From contig CAMYIZ010000076.1 of assembly GCA_947258585.1 (NCBI GenBank), forward strand, positions 1 through 64,000: a DNA stretch of 64,000 nucleotides, in the 5' to 3' direction. The position numbers and the translations under genes are program-made. The notes beneath the pieces were generated by a model that saw only the letters and a program-made list of their open reading frames with translations, was not told where the DNA came from and did not search any database. Position 1 is the stretch's first letter; every line of letters begins with the position of its first letter. This document shows, in pieces, positions 33,542 through 42,923 of the stretch. Source of the DNA: an uncultured Haliea sp. (GTDB lineage Bacteria > Pseudomonadota > Gammaproteobacteria > Pseudomonadales > Halieaceae).

Positions 33542-35011
33542 ATGCAACAGCTGTCGGGGCAGGACGCCATGTTCGTGCATGCGGAACTCGAAGGCATGCC
33601 CCAGCATATCGGTGGGGTCAGTATCTACGACCAGAGCACCGCACCCGGCGGCAAAGTGCGGTTCAAGGACATTCTTGCCCTGCTGCACTCGCGGGTGCAC
33701 CTGTCCCCCATTTTCCGCCGCAAGCTGGTTGGCGTGCCCCTCGGCCTTGGCCAGCCCTACTGGGTTGATGACCCCGACTTCGACCTCGAGTACCACGTTC
33801 GCCATATAGCCCTGCCCAAACCCGGGGACTGGCGCCAGTTGTGTATCCTCGCCGCACGTATTCACTCGCGGCCGCTGGCGCGGGACAAGCCGCTGTGGGA
33901 AATGTATATCATTGAGGGGCTGGACAATGTGCACGGCCTGCCGAAGCACTGTTTTGGAATGCTGCTGAAGGTCCACCACGCGGCGATGGACGGGGCTACC
34001 GGCTCCCGCTTCATGAGCCTGATGCTGGACCCAACGCCCGTGCCGGCAGAGGTGCCGCCGGCCCCGCCCTGGCGCCCGGAAGTACCCTCATCGGTCAGCA
34101 TGCTCACCAAGGCGTACCTGGATGCCTGGAAAATGCCGGTACAGGCCCTGGGCCTGCTGCGGCAGGCGGTGCCCATGCTTGGGCGTCTCTACCGCGGCTA
34201 TCGTGAGCACAGCTTCGAGTCGCGCGGGCGTCCGCCACGAACCAGATTCCAGGGCCACATCTCCGCCAATCGGGTCGTTGATGCCGTGCGCTTCGATTTT
34301 GGTGCGGTGCGCGCGATCAGGCAGCTAACTCCGGGCGCCACCATCAACGATGTGATGCTGACCATCGTTGCCGGCGGCCTGCGGCGCTACCTTGCAGAGA
34401 CCAAGGAACTCCCGGGCGCCAGTCTGGTGGCGGGGTGTCCGATCGACGTGCGCTCTCCCGAAGAGCAGATGGCCGGCGGCAACATGGTGGGTTTTATGGG
34501 CGTATCGCTGTGTACTGATACAGGTGATCCGCTCGAACGCTTGCGTGCAGTGCATGAAAACAGCCTGCAGGCCAAGGCCTACGCCGCTGCGCTGGGGCCG
34601 CGGCTGGCTTTGCAGCTGACCGATCTCATCCCCGGCAATGTGCTCGCGATGGGGCTGCGCCTGGCGGCCGCTACCGGGCTGACAGAATCCTCGGTGACCT
34701 TCAACACGATCGTCACCAATGTGCCGGGTCCGCCGATCCAGCAGTATTTCTGTGGTGCGCGGCTGGTGGATGCACTGAGCCTGGGGCCGCTGTTGCCCAA
34801 TATTGGCCTGTTTCACGTGGTCTACAGCGCGGTGCAGAGCAAGCAGGGCAGCGTGACCCTGTCCTTTACCGCCTGCCGCGAGATGCTGCCGGATCCGGCG
34901 CGCTACGCTGAGTGCCTGCAGGCCAGTTTCGAGGAGCTCGCGGCGCTGCTGCCAGCCACCGCGCCTGCGCCGCGCAAGAATTCAGGGAAGTCGCCGCGGA
35001 GGGCCGGCTGA
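33542..35011 (+). CDS. wax-ester synthase / diacylglycerol acyltransferase (WS/DGAT)
   Basis: 489 residues. Catalytic HHxxxDG is His145-His146-Ala-Ala-Met-Asp150-Gly (LKVHHAAMDG). The start MQQLSGQDAMFVHAE and the C-terminal TFNTIVTNVPGPP are typical of WS/DGAT. It joins acyl-CoA to fatty alcohols or diacylglycerol for storage wax esters or TAG at the membrane. A strong GGAGG lies 8 bases before the ATG. It is followed after 1 base by an epimerase-like gene, so the two form an operon. Confidence 0.93.
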   Translation: MQQLSGQDAMFVHAELEGMPQHIGGVSIYDQSTAPGGKVRFKDILALLHSRVHLSPIFRRKLVGVPLGLGQPYWVDDPDFDLEYHVRHIALPKPGDWRQLCILAARIHSRPLARDKPLWEMYIIEGLDNVHGLPKHCFGMLLKVHHAAMDGATGSRFMSLMLDPTPVPAEVPPAPPWRPEVPSSVSMLTKAYLDAWKMPVQALGLLRQAVPMLGRLYRGYREHSFESRGRPPRTRFQGHISANRVVDAVRFDFGAVRAIRQLTPGATINDVMLTIVAGGLRRYLAETKELPGASLVAGCPIDVRSPEEQMAGGNMVGFMGVSLCTDTGDPLERLRAVHENSLQAKAYAAALGPRLALQLTDLIPGNVLAMGLRLAAATGLTESSVTFNTIVTNVPGPPIQQYFCGARLVDALSLGPLLPNIGLFHVVYSAVQSKQGSVTLSFTACREMLPDPARYAECLQASFEELAALLPATAPAPRKNSGKSPRRAG

Positions 35012-35012
35012 C

Positions 35013-36020
35013 ATGCGGGTCATGATTACCGGCGCCACCGGTTTCGTCGGCTACCATACCGCCCAGGCCCTGTTGGATGCCGGTCACGAGGTCAGCCTGC
35101 TGGTGCGCAGCGTGGACAAGATGCTGGCGCTGTTCGGCGAGGACCGGGTGCATCAGGTCACCCGCGGCGACATTACCGACGCCGCCCAGGTCGCCCGCGC
35201 GCTGCGGGGCTGCGATGCGGTGCTGCACTCTGCGGCCATGGTCTCAACGTCGGCGGGGGATGCCAAAAGGGTCTACCAGACCAACGTGGAGGGCACACGG
35301 CTGGTGGTGGGCGGTGCCATCGACCGCGGCATTGAACGCATCGTTCATGTCTCCAGCGTTACCGCCTTGTACGACCCCGCTGCCAGCAGTCTCGATGAGG
35401 CGTCGCCCCCGGGGCGGGCCAGCAACGCCTACGGGCGCTCCAAGGTGGACTGCGAGAAGTATGTTCGGGAACTGCAGGATCGCGGCGCCCCCGTATTCAT
35501 CACCTATCCCGCCCAGGTGATCGGGCCCGATGATCCGGGCATGACCGAACCCCACGTTGGATTACAGTTGCTGCTGAAGGGGCTGGTGCCCTGTACGTCA
35601 TCGGGTACACAGTATGTCGACGTGCGCGATGTCGCGCTGGTTCACTGCAGATTGCTGGGGACGGCGGCACCCGGCAATCGCTATGCCCTCGGCGGGCACT
35701 ATCTCGACTGGCGCTCAATCGCACAGGCCCTGGAGTCGGTGACTGGCCGCCGCCTGCTGAAAGTGCCCCTGCCGGGCATCGCCGCGCGCCTCAGCGGCCA
35801 ACTCTACGACCGCGTTGGTAGCTGGCTCCCCTGGGACCTGCCCTTTGGCGCCGAAGCGATGGAGTATGCCACCCGCTGGGTGGCGCTGGACAATACCCGG
35901 GTGGAAACCGAGCTCGGTTTCAGCTTCCGTCCCCTGGAAGACAGCCTGCGCGACACCATCGCCTGGATGTACCGTCAGGGCCTGGTCAGCCGCCGCCAGG
36001 CGGGGCGGGTACTGGGCTGA
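35013..36020 (+). CDS. NAD-dependent epimerase/dehydratase family protein (extended SDR)
   Basis: 335 residues. NAD motif TGATGFVG at residues 6-13, catalytic YGRSK (Tyr and Lys) preceded by the Ser-bearing VHVSSVTALYD, and an Asp in GDITDAAQV. The C-terminal half is of the dihydroflavonol-reductase/3-beta-hydroxysteroid-dehydrogenase kind. It is coupled to the WS/DGAT gene. It may reduce a ketone or sterol-like lipid; the substrate is not inferable. Confidence 0.9.
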   Translation: MRVMITGATGFVGYHTAQALLDAGHEVSLLVRSVDKMLALFGEDRVHQVTRGDITDAAQVARALRGCDAVLHSAAMVSTSAGDAKRVYQTNVEGTRLVVGGAIDRGIERIVHVSSVTALYDPAASSLDEASPPGRASNAYGRSKVDCEKYVRELQDRGAPVFITYPAQVIGPDDPGMTEPHVGLQLLLKGLVPCTSSGTQYVDVRDVALVHCRLLGTAAPGNRYALGGHYLDWRSIAQALESVTGRRLLKVPLPGIAARLSGQLYDRVGSWLPWDLPFGAEAMEYATRWVALDNTRVETELGFSFRPLEDSLRDTIAWMYRQGLVSRRQAGRVLG

Positions 36021-36026
36021 GGTGGC

Positions 36027-36057
36027 CCGGATCATCCGTCCGGGCCGGATGATCCGG
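36027..36057. terminator. 12-bp perfect hairpin after the epimerase gene
   Basis: CCGGATCATCCG (36027-36038) and CGGATGATCCGG (36046-36057) with a 7-base loop, 6 bases after the stop. There is no T-run, so it could be a rho-independent-like stop, an RNA-stabilising hairpin or a small palindromic repeat. The next gene starts 46 bases further on. Confidence 0.5.
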
Positions 36058-36103
36058 CAGCCGGTCGGCGCGTATACTAGAGGCAACTGCAGTGGAGCAG
36101 CTT

Positions 36104-36868
36104 ATGTCGGCAACCACCTCACAGCTTCCACCCCGTCCCCCCCTGATTCGTCACAGCGTTACGGAACTCGGGCGGTTCTGCCTGGAGATGGGCAGTTCGG
36201 CACTGCTGCAGCCCCTGTCGCGATTACTGCCGCGTGGAGATGGGCACAGCGTGATGGTGCTGCCGGGTTTTATGGCGTCGGACTCCTCCACCGCCGGTTT
36301 ACGCCGCTTCCTTGGCGAGCGCGGCTACCGCGCGCTGCCCTGGAGTCTCGGGCGCCACGGAGCGGGCGATCGGGCCCGCAGTCTGGAAGCTTCTCTAGCA
36401 GCGCGAACAGAAACCGAGGAACGCGTGGCAGCGCTGGTGGAGCAGGAATTCACGCGCAGTGGCCGCAAGGTGACCCTGATCGGCTGGAGTCTCGGCGGTC
36501 TGGTGGCGGTGGCCCTCGCCCATCGCTACCCGCAGTGGCTGCGCCAGGTCATCACGCTCGGCACGCCCTACGGTGACCCGCGCGGCACGGCGCTGTACCG
36601 GGTCATGGCTGGGCGCAACCCGGCTCCCGTGGACGAGGACGCCATCCAGCGCTGGATTCGCCACGCCTACCGCGGCACCCTGGAAGTGCCGGTGCTGGCC
36701 CTGTACAGCAAGACCGATGGCATTGTCGGCAGCGATATAGCGCTCTGCCAGGGAGATACGCGCTGGGTGCGCAACGTCGCGATCCCGGCCAGCCATATCG
36801 GGTTTCCCTTCAATCCGCTGGTGCGGGCGGCGATTGCCAGGGAGCTGGCGGCAGGCGCCGGGGAATAG
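36104..36868 (+). CDS. alpha/beta hydrolase, lipase/esterase-like
   Basis: 254 residues. The nucleophile elbow GWSLGG sits in KVTLIGWSLGGLVAVALAHRYP. VMVLPGFMASDSSTAGLRRFL is the oxyanion strand, and ALYSKTDGIVGSD plus PASHIGFPFNP supply the acid and His. It resembles esterases of the PGAP1/lipase-like kind. ATG 36104 has GGAG 7 bases before it. With WS/DGAT and the epimerase it forms a lipid-handling group. Confidence 0.85.
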   Translation: MSATTSQLPPRPPLIRHSVTELGRFCLEMGSSALLQPLSRLLPRGDGHSVMVLPGFMASDSSTAGLRRFLGERGYRALPWSLGRHGAGDRARSLEASLAARTETEERVAALVEQEFTRSGRKVTLIGWSLGGLVAVALAHRYPQWLRQVITLGTPYGDPRGTALYRVMAGRNPAPVDEDAIQRWIRHAYRGTLEVPVLALYSKTDGIVGSDIALCQGDTRWVRNVAIPASHIGFPFNPLVRAAIARELAAGAGE

Positions 36869-37034
36869 CCCGGCGCCCACCGTGCCCTGCGCGCCAGAGC
36901 GGTGCGCCACCCTGCCCGGCGGCAACCGTACAGTCATTCATACCAGCCCCGGGTTTGCCGCCCAATCGGTTCCAGTGCCGCAGTCACCCCCCGTATGCTC
37001 CGGGTAGTACAGACTCTAACAATGGGCAACGGCT

Positions 37035-38729
37035 TTGCAATACGATCACGAGGTGGACTGGCTGGTGGCCGGCAGCGGCGCTGCCGGCATGACCGGGGCG
37101 GTGGTGGCGCACCAGTTGGGTGGCGCGGTGCTGGTGGTGGAGAAGGAGCCTCGCTACGGCGGCACCACCTGCAAGTCCGGCGGCGTTGCCTGGATTCCCG
37201 GCAACCATCGGCAGCCGGACATGGGTGTCGCCGACAGCACTGAGGAGGGCTGGCGCTACCTGCGCGGCCTGATTGGCAATACTGTCAGTGAGCCCCGGCT
37301 GCGCGCCTATGCGACCCGCGCGGCAGAAATGCTCGCCTTCATGATGCAACACAGCCATGTCGCGTTCACGCCGCTGCCCAGCTACATGGACTACTACCCG
37401 AAGGTGCCCGGCTACAAGTCGGGTGGCCGCTCCATGGATCCGGGTGCGTTTTCCCTGCGCGCGCTGGGACCGGATGCGGATTGCATCCGCGATGACTACT
37501 CGTCAATCATGAATTTCAACATCACTGTGCCCGAGGGGCGGCGCCTCGGGGAGATGGACCTGGGAGCGTACTGGCTCGGTTTCCGCCTTCTGGCGCGGTA
37601 CTGGCTGGACCTGCCGGCGCGCCTGCGGGGCAAGCCCGATCAGCGGGTAACCCTGGGCCCCGCCCTGGTGGCGCGGCTGCGCCGCTCCCTGCTGGACAGG
37701 GAGATTCCGCTGTGGCTGGACGCGCCCATGCGCGAGTTGCTGGTGGAGGAGGGCCGGATCTGCGGTGCCGTGGTGCAGCGCAACGGCAGCGAGCTCCGGG
37801 TGAAAGCGCGCCGCGGGGTGCTGCTGGCCACCGGGGGGTTTGCCCACAACGCGGCCCTGCGCCAGCAGTTCCAGCAGGCGCCCATCGGCTCCGAGTGGAC
37901 GGCGGCGGCGCCGGGAGCAACCGGCGATGGTATTGTGATGGGCCGTGCCCTGGGTGCCGGGCTGGACTTCATGGGCAGCGCCTGGTGGTCGCCCACCTAC
38001 CGCATGCCGGACGGCCGGGTGCTGGCGCTGATCGCGGGCAAGGCCTACCCGGGCTCCATCATGGTGAATCGCGCGGGCCTGCGGTTCACCAATGAAGCCC
38101 AGCCCTACGAGGACCTGGTGAAGGATCAATACGCCAGTGAGCAGCGCGGGGAGGGCGCCATACCCTGTTACCTGGTGTTTGATGCCAGCTACCGCCAGCG
38201 CTACCCGGTGGGGCATATCAAGCCCGGCAAGATGACCCGGGATGAGAACCTGCCGCAGGAACTGTTCAGCTCGGGGCTGCTGACCCGGGCGGGCAGTCTT
38301 GCAGAGCTTGCCAGCAAGCTTGGAATCGACCCCCAGGGGCTGGCCGCCACCGTCGAGCGCTTCAACGCCAACGCCCGCCTGGGACGGGACCCGGACTTCG
38401 GCCGCGGCGACAGCGAGCACGACCGCTACTACGCCGATCCGAAAGTGCAGCCCAACCCCTGCCTCGGTCCGCTGGAAACCGCTCCCTACTACGCCCTGCG
38501 CTGCGAGGCGGGGGATCTCGATACCAAGGGCGGCCTGAGCTGCGATGAACACGGCCGGGTGCTGGACGAAGCCGGGGCCGTGCTTCCCGGCCTCTACGCC
38601 GCCGGCAATACCAGTGCCGCGGTCATGGGGGATACCTACCCCGGCGCCGGCGCCACCATCGGCTCGGCGATGACTTTCGCCTACATTGCCGCCCGCCACG
38701 CCTTCGCCGACCAGGGAGATACCCCATGA
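37035..38729 (+). CDS. FAD-dependent KstD-like (3-ketosteroid delta1-dehydrogenase type) flavoprotein
   Basis: 564 residues. Rossmann FAD motif WLVAGSGAAGMTGAVVAHQLG and ending GLYAAGNTSAAVMGDTYPGAGATIGSAMTFAYIAA, with GVLLATGGFAHN in between: the fumarate-reductase/KstD fold. Length and end motif fit KstD and related delta-4/delta-1 dehydrogenases. The start is uncertain: TTG 37035 is used, GTG 37053 is possible. The next gene, a KshA-like Rieske oxygenase, overlaps its end by 4 bases, which supports a steroid or steroid-like substrate. Confidence 0.84.
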   Translation: MQYDHEVDWLVAGSGAAGMTGAVVAHQLGGAVLVVEKEPRYGGTTCKSGGVAWIPGNHRQPDMGVADSTEEGWRYLRGLIGNTVSEPRLRAYATRAAEMLAFMMQHSHVAFTPLPSYMDYYPKVPGYKSGGRSMDPGAFSLRALGPDADCIRDDYSSIMNFNITVPEGRRLGEMDLGAYWLGFRLLARYWLDLPARLRGKPDQRVTLGPALVARLRRSLLDREIPLWLDAPMRELLVEEGRICGAVVQRNGSELRVKARRGVLLATGGFAHNAALRQQFQQAPIGSEWTAAAPGATGDGIVMGRALGAGLDFMGSAWWSPTYRMPDGRVLALIAGKAYPGSIMVNRAGLRFTNEAQPYEDLVKDQYASEQRGEGAIPCYLVFDASYRQRYPVGHIKPGKMTRDENLPQELFSSGLLTRAGSLAELASKLGIDPQGLAATVERFNANARLGRDPDFGRGDSEHDRYYADPKVQPNPCLGPLETAPYYALRCEAGDLDTKGGLSCDEHGRVLDEAGAVLPGLYAAGNTSAAVMGDTYPGAGATIGSAMTFAYIAARHAFADQGDTP

Positions 38730-39805
38730 GCGACTACAAGTATGCCTTTCTCGAACCCGGTCGCTTTGCCCGCGGCTGGCATATCGTGGCCTTCTCCCGG
38801 GAGCTGGCGGTGGGCGAGGTGCGGCGCCTGCACTACTTCAACCGCGACCTGGTGCTGTTTCGCGGCGCGTCGGGGGCGGCAGCGGTGGTCGATGCCCACT
38901 GCCCCCACCTGGGCGCCCACCTGGCCAGTGACGGCGGCCGTCTCAGTGGCGATACCCTCGCCTGCCCCTTCCACGGCTGGACCTTCAAGGGCGACGGCGA
39001 GTGCGTGGCGATACCCTACGCCAGCAAGATCCCCGAGCGGGCGCGGCACGCCCTGCGCGGCTGGCCGCTGCGGGAGGTCAGCGGCTTTATCGCCCTCTGG
39101 CACGACCCCTGGAATGAACCGCCCGAAGACTACCTGCCGGCCATCCCGGACTGGGGGCAGGGAGAGGGCGGCTGGGGAGACTGGCACTTCCATCGCTCCC
39201 GTATTCGCGCCCAACCCTGTGACGTGATCGAGAACATCGTCGACATCGCTCATTTCCCCCACGTCCATGGCGGCGAAGTGAAAGCCTTTGAGAACCGCTT
39301 TGGTGAGCGCACGGTGACCCAGTTGTCCACGGTGCAGCGCTCGGCCACTGCGCGCATGGTGATCCCGCCGGGGCTGCCGTTCGACATGGAAGCCGTGAAC
39401 GAAGAGGCACTTACGCAGCAGGCCGATGCCTGGGGCGATGCGACCTATCACGGCCCCGCGATCATGTACTACTACACCGAGTCGCGGGGCAAGGACGTCA
39501 GCTACAAGAGCTGGTGGGTGAACTATCACACGCCGGTCAACGACAGCGAGGTGGACCTGTGCAGCGCCGTTATCGTCAGTGGCCTGGACGGCCAGGTGCT
39601 GCCGGCGGAGTTCGTGCAGCAATACGCACTGGGCGCCCACGCGGCATTTGGTTCCGACGTGGAAATCTGGAAAGACAAGATCTACCAGGCCGATCCCATT
39701 CTCTGTGATGGTGACGGCCCCATCAACAAGCTGCGACGCTGGTACGAGCAGTTCTACCTGCCTCGCCAGGGGGGCGCGGGGGAATCCGTGAACCAGCGGG
39801 ACTGA
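38726..39805 (+). CDS. Rieske non-heme iron oxygenase, KshA-like
   Basis: 359 residues. The Rieske 2Fe-2S ligands are Cys59-Pro-His61 and Cys80-Pro-Phe-His83. The mononuclear iron site is N170xxD173xxH176xxxxH181 (ENIVDIAHFPHVHG), as in 3-ketosteroid 9-alpha-hydroxylase. No reductase gene (KshB) is near, so it must borrow electrons. With KstD activity, 9-alpha hydroxylation opens steroid ring B. Only two genes of such a pathway are here, so a different polycyclic substrate is possible. Confidence 0.88.
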   Translation: MSDYKYAFLEPGRFARGWHIVAFSRELAVGEVRRLHYFNRDLVLFRGASGAAAVVDAHCPHLGAHLASDGGRLSGDTLACPFHGWTFKGDGECVAIPYASKIPERARHALRGWPLREVSGFIALWHDPWNEPPEDYLPAIPDWGQGEGGWGDWHFHRSRIRAQPCDVIENIVDIAHFPHVHGGEVKAFENRFGERTVTQLSTVQRSATARMVIPPGLPFDMEAVNEEALTQQADAWGDATYHGPAIMYYYTESRGKDVSYKSWWVNYHTPVNDSEVDLCSAVIVSGLDGQVLPAEFVQQYALGAHAAFGSDVEIWKDKIYQADPILCDGDGPINKLRRWYEQFYLPRQGGAGESVNQRD

Positions 39806-39824
39806 AAGCCGGGCCCTGTAGTAG

Positions 39825-42755
39825 CTAGCGGGCCTCTGCGATTCCCCGCGAATTCCCGCCCCGCTCCTGCACCGCCATCCGGGCGTGGAATTCAGCCAGC
39901 CCGGTGACGGGTTCCGCGCCGGGAATGACCGCAAAGGGCGCATCGGCAAACCGGGTGCCCCGCAGTTGCACCAGCAGACTGCTGCGGTCCTCCGCCAGCA
40001 CGGTGTCCCGGTAGAAATCCTGGATATTCTCCAGGGTGGTGCCCTCGACGGCGGCGATCAACCTGGCACGCGAATCGAAGGCGTAGCGCTCCCTGTCCCA
40101 GTCCTGGAGATAGGGGGCGACTTCCTCAGCGAGGTTTTTCGGGGCCAGGCGCAGCTCATTCAGTACGCCGTCGCGGAGCCGGTTGAATTCGTCTGCGGTG
40201 AGATCGTCCAGAGTGTCCGCGTATTCTGCCGTGAAGCGCTGCAGGCGGGCGAACATGTCCACTGCGTTCCTGACCGGGGTCTGGATATTCAGGGCGACAA
40301 AGCCGAAGTCTCCCAGGGCGCTGCCCAGGCCGCCGGCGGCGTAGCCCAGCTGTTCCTCGGTTCGCAAGCGGACAAACGCGCGGTCGCCCAGGTGCGCACC
40401 GAGTACCCGCGCCCTGGCAATGCCGGCAAAGCCCGCGTCCCGGGCCAGGTACAGGTGCAGCATGCCGAGGTCTTCCACCGGGGTATCTTCGGCCAGTACC
40501 ACGGCTGTACCGCGGGTGGGGGCATACAGTTTGCTGCGCGCGTACGCCGTTGCCCGGCGGTCCGGGAACAGTGAGTCCAGGGTGGCCGCAAGGGCCTTGG
40601 CATAGTCGCTGTCGTAGTTCCCGAACAGGTAGCCGCGAATCCGGGTGCGGGCGAGAGTGTCGTTGATGAAGTCCCCCAGCTGCTCCGCGGTGACCGCGGC
40701 TGCGGCCCGGCGCAGGCTGCTGTCGTCGTAACTCCCGGTAGTGACCACCCGGCGCAGCGCTGTGAACAGCTGGTCAATGGCGAAGCTGCGGCGGTTGTTC
40801 TCCAGTTGCCGCAGGAAGCGGTCACGCGCCTGCTCCAGGGCCAGGGTGCCGGGTGTGAAGCGCAGGCCGGCGAGTGCCTCCTGCAGGAACGGCAGTTGCT
40901 GGTCGGTAAAGCCCGACACGCTCAGGCGGATGCCGTCTTCCACGCTTACCCGGGCCTCCATGCCAGCTGCCCCGGCCTCGGTAAACCAGGCTTTCTGGCG
41001 GTGCTGGTACAGATCGGCCCACAGCGCCAGCATGACGCTGCCGCGGGCGCTGTCCTGCCGCGCCGATGTGTTGAAGTACAGCTGGGTAAAGCCCCGCGGC
41101 TGCCCGGCAAAGTAGGTGCTGCCCTGCAACCAGAGCTCCGTGCCGTGGCTGTCCACGGCGAGAGTTGGTTCCGCGGCGGTGCTGTGCAAACTGAACTCCC
41201 CGGGCAGCAAGCTGTTCCTGGCCGGCAGGGCCAGGCCCGCCTGTGCCGCGGCCGTCAGCTGTTCCTCCGCGGGGGGCAGTTCCAGCGGCCGGATCCGGTA
41301 GCGCCCGGCGAAGAACGCCAGTTCGGCGTCCGCGGGCTCTTCCCGGGAGACATACCATACCCGCAGGGCGGCAGGGGTCAGCTGCGCCAGGACCGCATCC
41401 ACCGCGGCCCGGTCGAAACCTTCGAAACGGAAGTTGGCGTCCACCGCATGCCGGACGGGGTAGTACTGCATGGCCTGGGCGAGGTTGGCGACATAGTCAA
41501 AGTCGCGTTCGCGCTCCAGGAACCGGAAGGCGTTGTCCAGGGAAGCCCTGAATTCTCCGGCGTAGTGGTCGGGGACGCCCTCGGCGCGGAGCTGTTCGAT
41601 ATAGCCGAGGATCAGCTTGACCATGGTGTGCCGGTGCGCCATGCCCGCACGGGTCACCTCTACCCCGACGCTGAACACGCCGTAATTGCCATAGATATCC
41701 GGGTGCGCGGAGACGGTGAGATCGCTGGCCCAGCCGCGTTCCTCGAACAGTGCAGCCGGCGTTCCGGGCATTTTCGAACCGAGAATATGGGCCAGGTACT
41801 GGTTGGGTTTGCTGCGGAACTGGTCGCGATTGTTGCGAATGAGGAAGTCGACGCTGAGTTGGCGCAGATCCTCCTGCGGCTGGTAGTGGACGAGCTGTCC
41901 GCCGATGGCGTCGAGGTTCAGTGTGGCGGATACGCCGGGCCTGGCGATGGCCTTGTTCTCGATGCCGCCGAAGTAGCTGCGCGCGAGGATACGCATATCC
42001 TCCAGTGGCAGGGGGCTTGCCAGCACCAGTTTCATGATATTGGCGGAGTAGTAGCGCCGGTAGAAATCGAGAGTGGCAGCGTGGAGGCTGGAACCGGGCT
42101 TGTCCGCGAGTGCAGCCAGGTTGCCGTCCAGGAAACGATTGGCGGGATGGTCGCCCAGCATTGACCGGTCCAGCTGGAACATGCCGTCGGAGTCCATGGC
42201 TCGATGCATGGACCACTCGGCGTGCACGGCATGCTTTTCTTTCTCGATGTACTCCGGGTCCAGCAGCGGGTTGCGAAAGACGGAGGAAAACCGGTCCAGG
42301 GCCTCGACATAGTGCGCCGCGGGTATTTCGAACATGTAGTTGGTGACATCCAGCCAGGTGTAGGCGTTGTGGAGGCCCCCGTGCTGGTTGGTGAAGCTCA
42401 TGAAGCCGTCCGGCTCCGGATAGTCCTCTGTCGCCAGCAGCAGCATGTGCTCCAGGAAGTGCGCCATGCCCTGGTAGTCCATCGGGTCCTGCAGCATGCC
42501 CACGCCGACACTCAGGGCCGCCGAGGCGTTCGCGGCGTCCGGATCCGACACCAGCAATACCTCAAGATCGTTGTCCAGGGTAAAACTGGCGTACTCGCGG
42601 TGGTCGCCGGGGCTGGTAATAATGCGCTGTTCCGCGCCGGGCTGGGGGCCCGCTGGCAGTGCCGGGGATGCGCCGCGCTGGCATCCCGCCACCATACCCA
42701 GGGCGCCGCCTGCTAGCACGATGATGACCGCGATGGCGAAGCGCTGGAGGGGCAT
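39825..42755 (-). CDS. M16-family (insulinase/pitrilysin) zinc peptidase, lipoprotein
   Basis: 976 residues, a full four-domain M16A enzyme. An N-terminal lipobox (GMVAGC, Cys25) predicts lipid anchoring in the envelope. Inverted zinc motif His99-Phe-Leu-Glu102-His103, with EKEKHAVHAEW carrying the distal Glu. The C-terminal half holds the inactive repeat domains. It degrades peptides in the periplasm. ATG 42755 has GGAG 7 bases upstream. It diverges from the EAL-HDOD gene. Confidence 0.92.
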   Translation of the reverse strand: MPLQRFAIAVIIVLAGGALGMVAGCQRGASPALPAGPQPGAEQRIITSPGDHREYASFTLDNDLEVLLVSDPDAANASAALSVGVGMLQDPMDYQGMAHFLEHMLLLATEDYPEPDGFMSFTNQHGGLHNAYTWLDVTNYMFEIPAAHYVEALDRFSSVFRNPLLDPEYIEKEKHAVHAEWSMHRAMDSDGMFQLDRSMLGDHPANRFLDGNLAALADKPGSSLHAATLDFYRRYYSANIMKLVLASPLPLEDMRILARSYFGGIENKAIARPGVSATLNLDAIGGQLVHYQPQEDLRQLSVDFLIRNNRDQFRSKPNQYLAHILGSKMPGTPAALFEERGWASDLTVSAHPDIYGNYGVFSVGVEVTRAGMAHRHTMVKLILGYIEQLRAEGVPDHYAGEFRASLDNAFRFLERERDFDYVANLAQAMQYYPVRHAVDANFRFEGFDRAAVDAVLAQLTPAALRVWYVSREEPADAELAFFAGRYRIRPLELPPAEEQLTAAAQAGLALPARNSLLPGEFSLHSTAAEPTLAVDSHGTELWLQGSTYFAGQPRGFTQLYFNTSARQDSARGSVMLALWADLYQHRQKAWFTEAGAAGMEARVSVEDGIRLSVSGFTDQQLPFLQEALAGLRFTPGTLALEQARDRFLRQLENNRRSFAIDQLFTALRRVVTTGSYDDSSLRRAAAAVTAEQLGDFINDTLARTRIRGYLFGNYDSDYAKALAATLDSLFPDRRATAYARSKLYAPTRGTAVVLAEDTPVEDLGMLHLYLARDAGFAGIARARVLGAHLGDRAFVRLRTEEQLGYAAGGLGSALGDFGFVALNIQTPVRNAVDMFARLQRFTAEYADTLDDLTADEFNRLRDGVLNELRLAPKNLAEEVAPYLQDWDRERYAFDSRARLIAAVEGTTLENIQDFYRDTVLAEDRSSLLVQLRGTRFADAPFAVIPGAEPVTGLAEFHARMAVQERGGNSRGIAEAR

Positions 42756-42923
42756 GCAATGCTCCGGGAGTGGACGCTGGAAGCTGGCCTGTGCCGGATC
42801 CGGACAATCTGGCACCGGGCGGCGGGAGAATATCAGGCCCGGGGACGACCGATCTTTAACTGTACGAGCACATCGAAACGGATGGTAGTATTGTTCACAG
42901 ATAAGTAAAACCCCTGGATAAGG

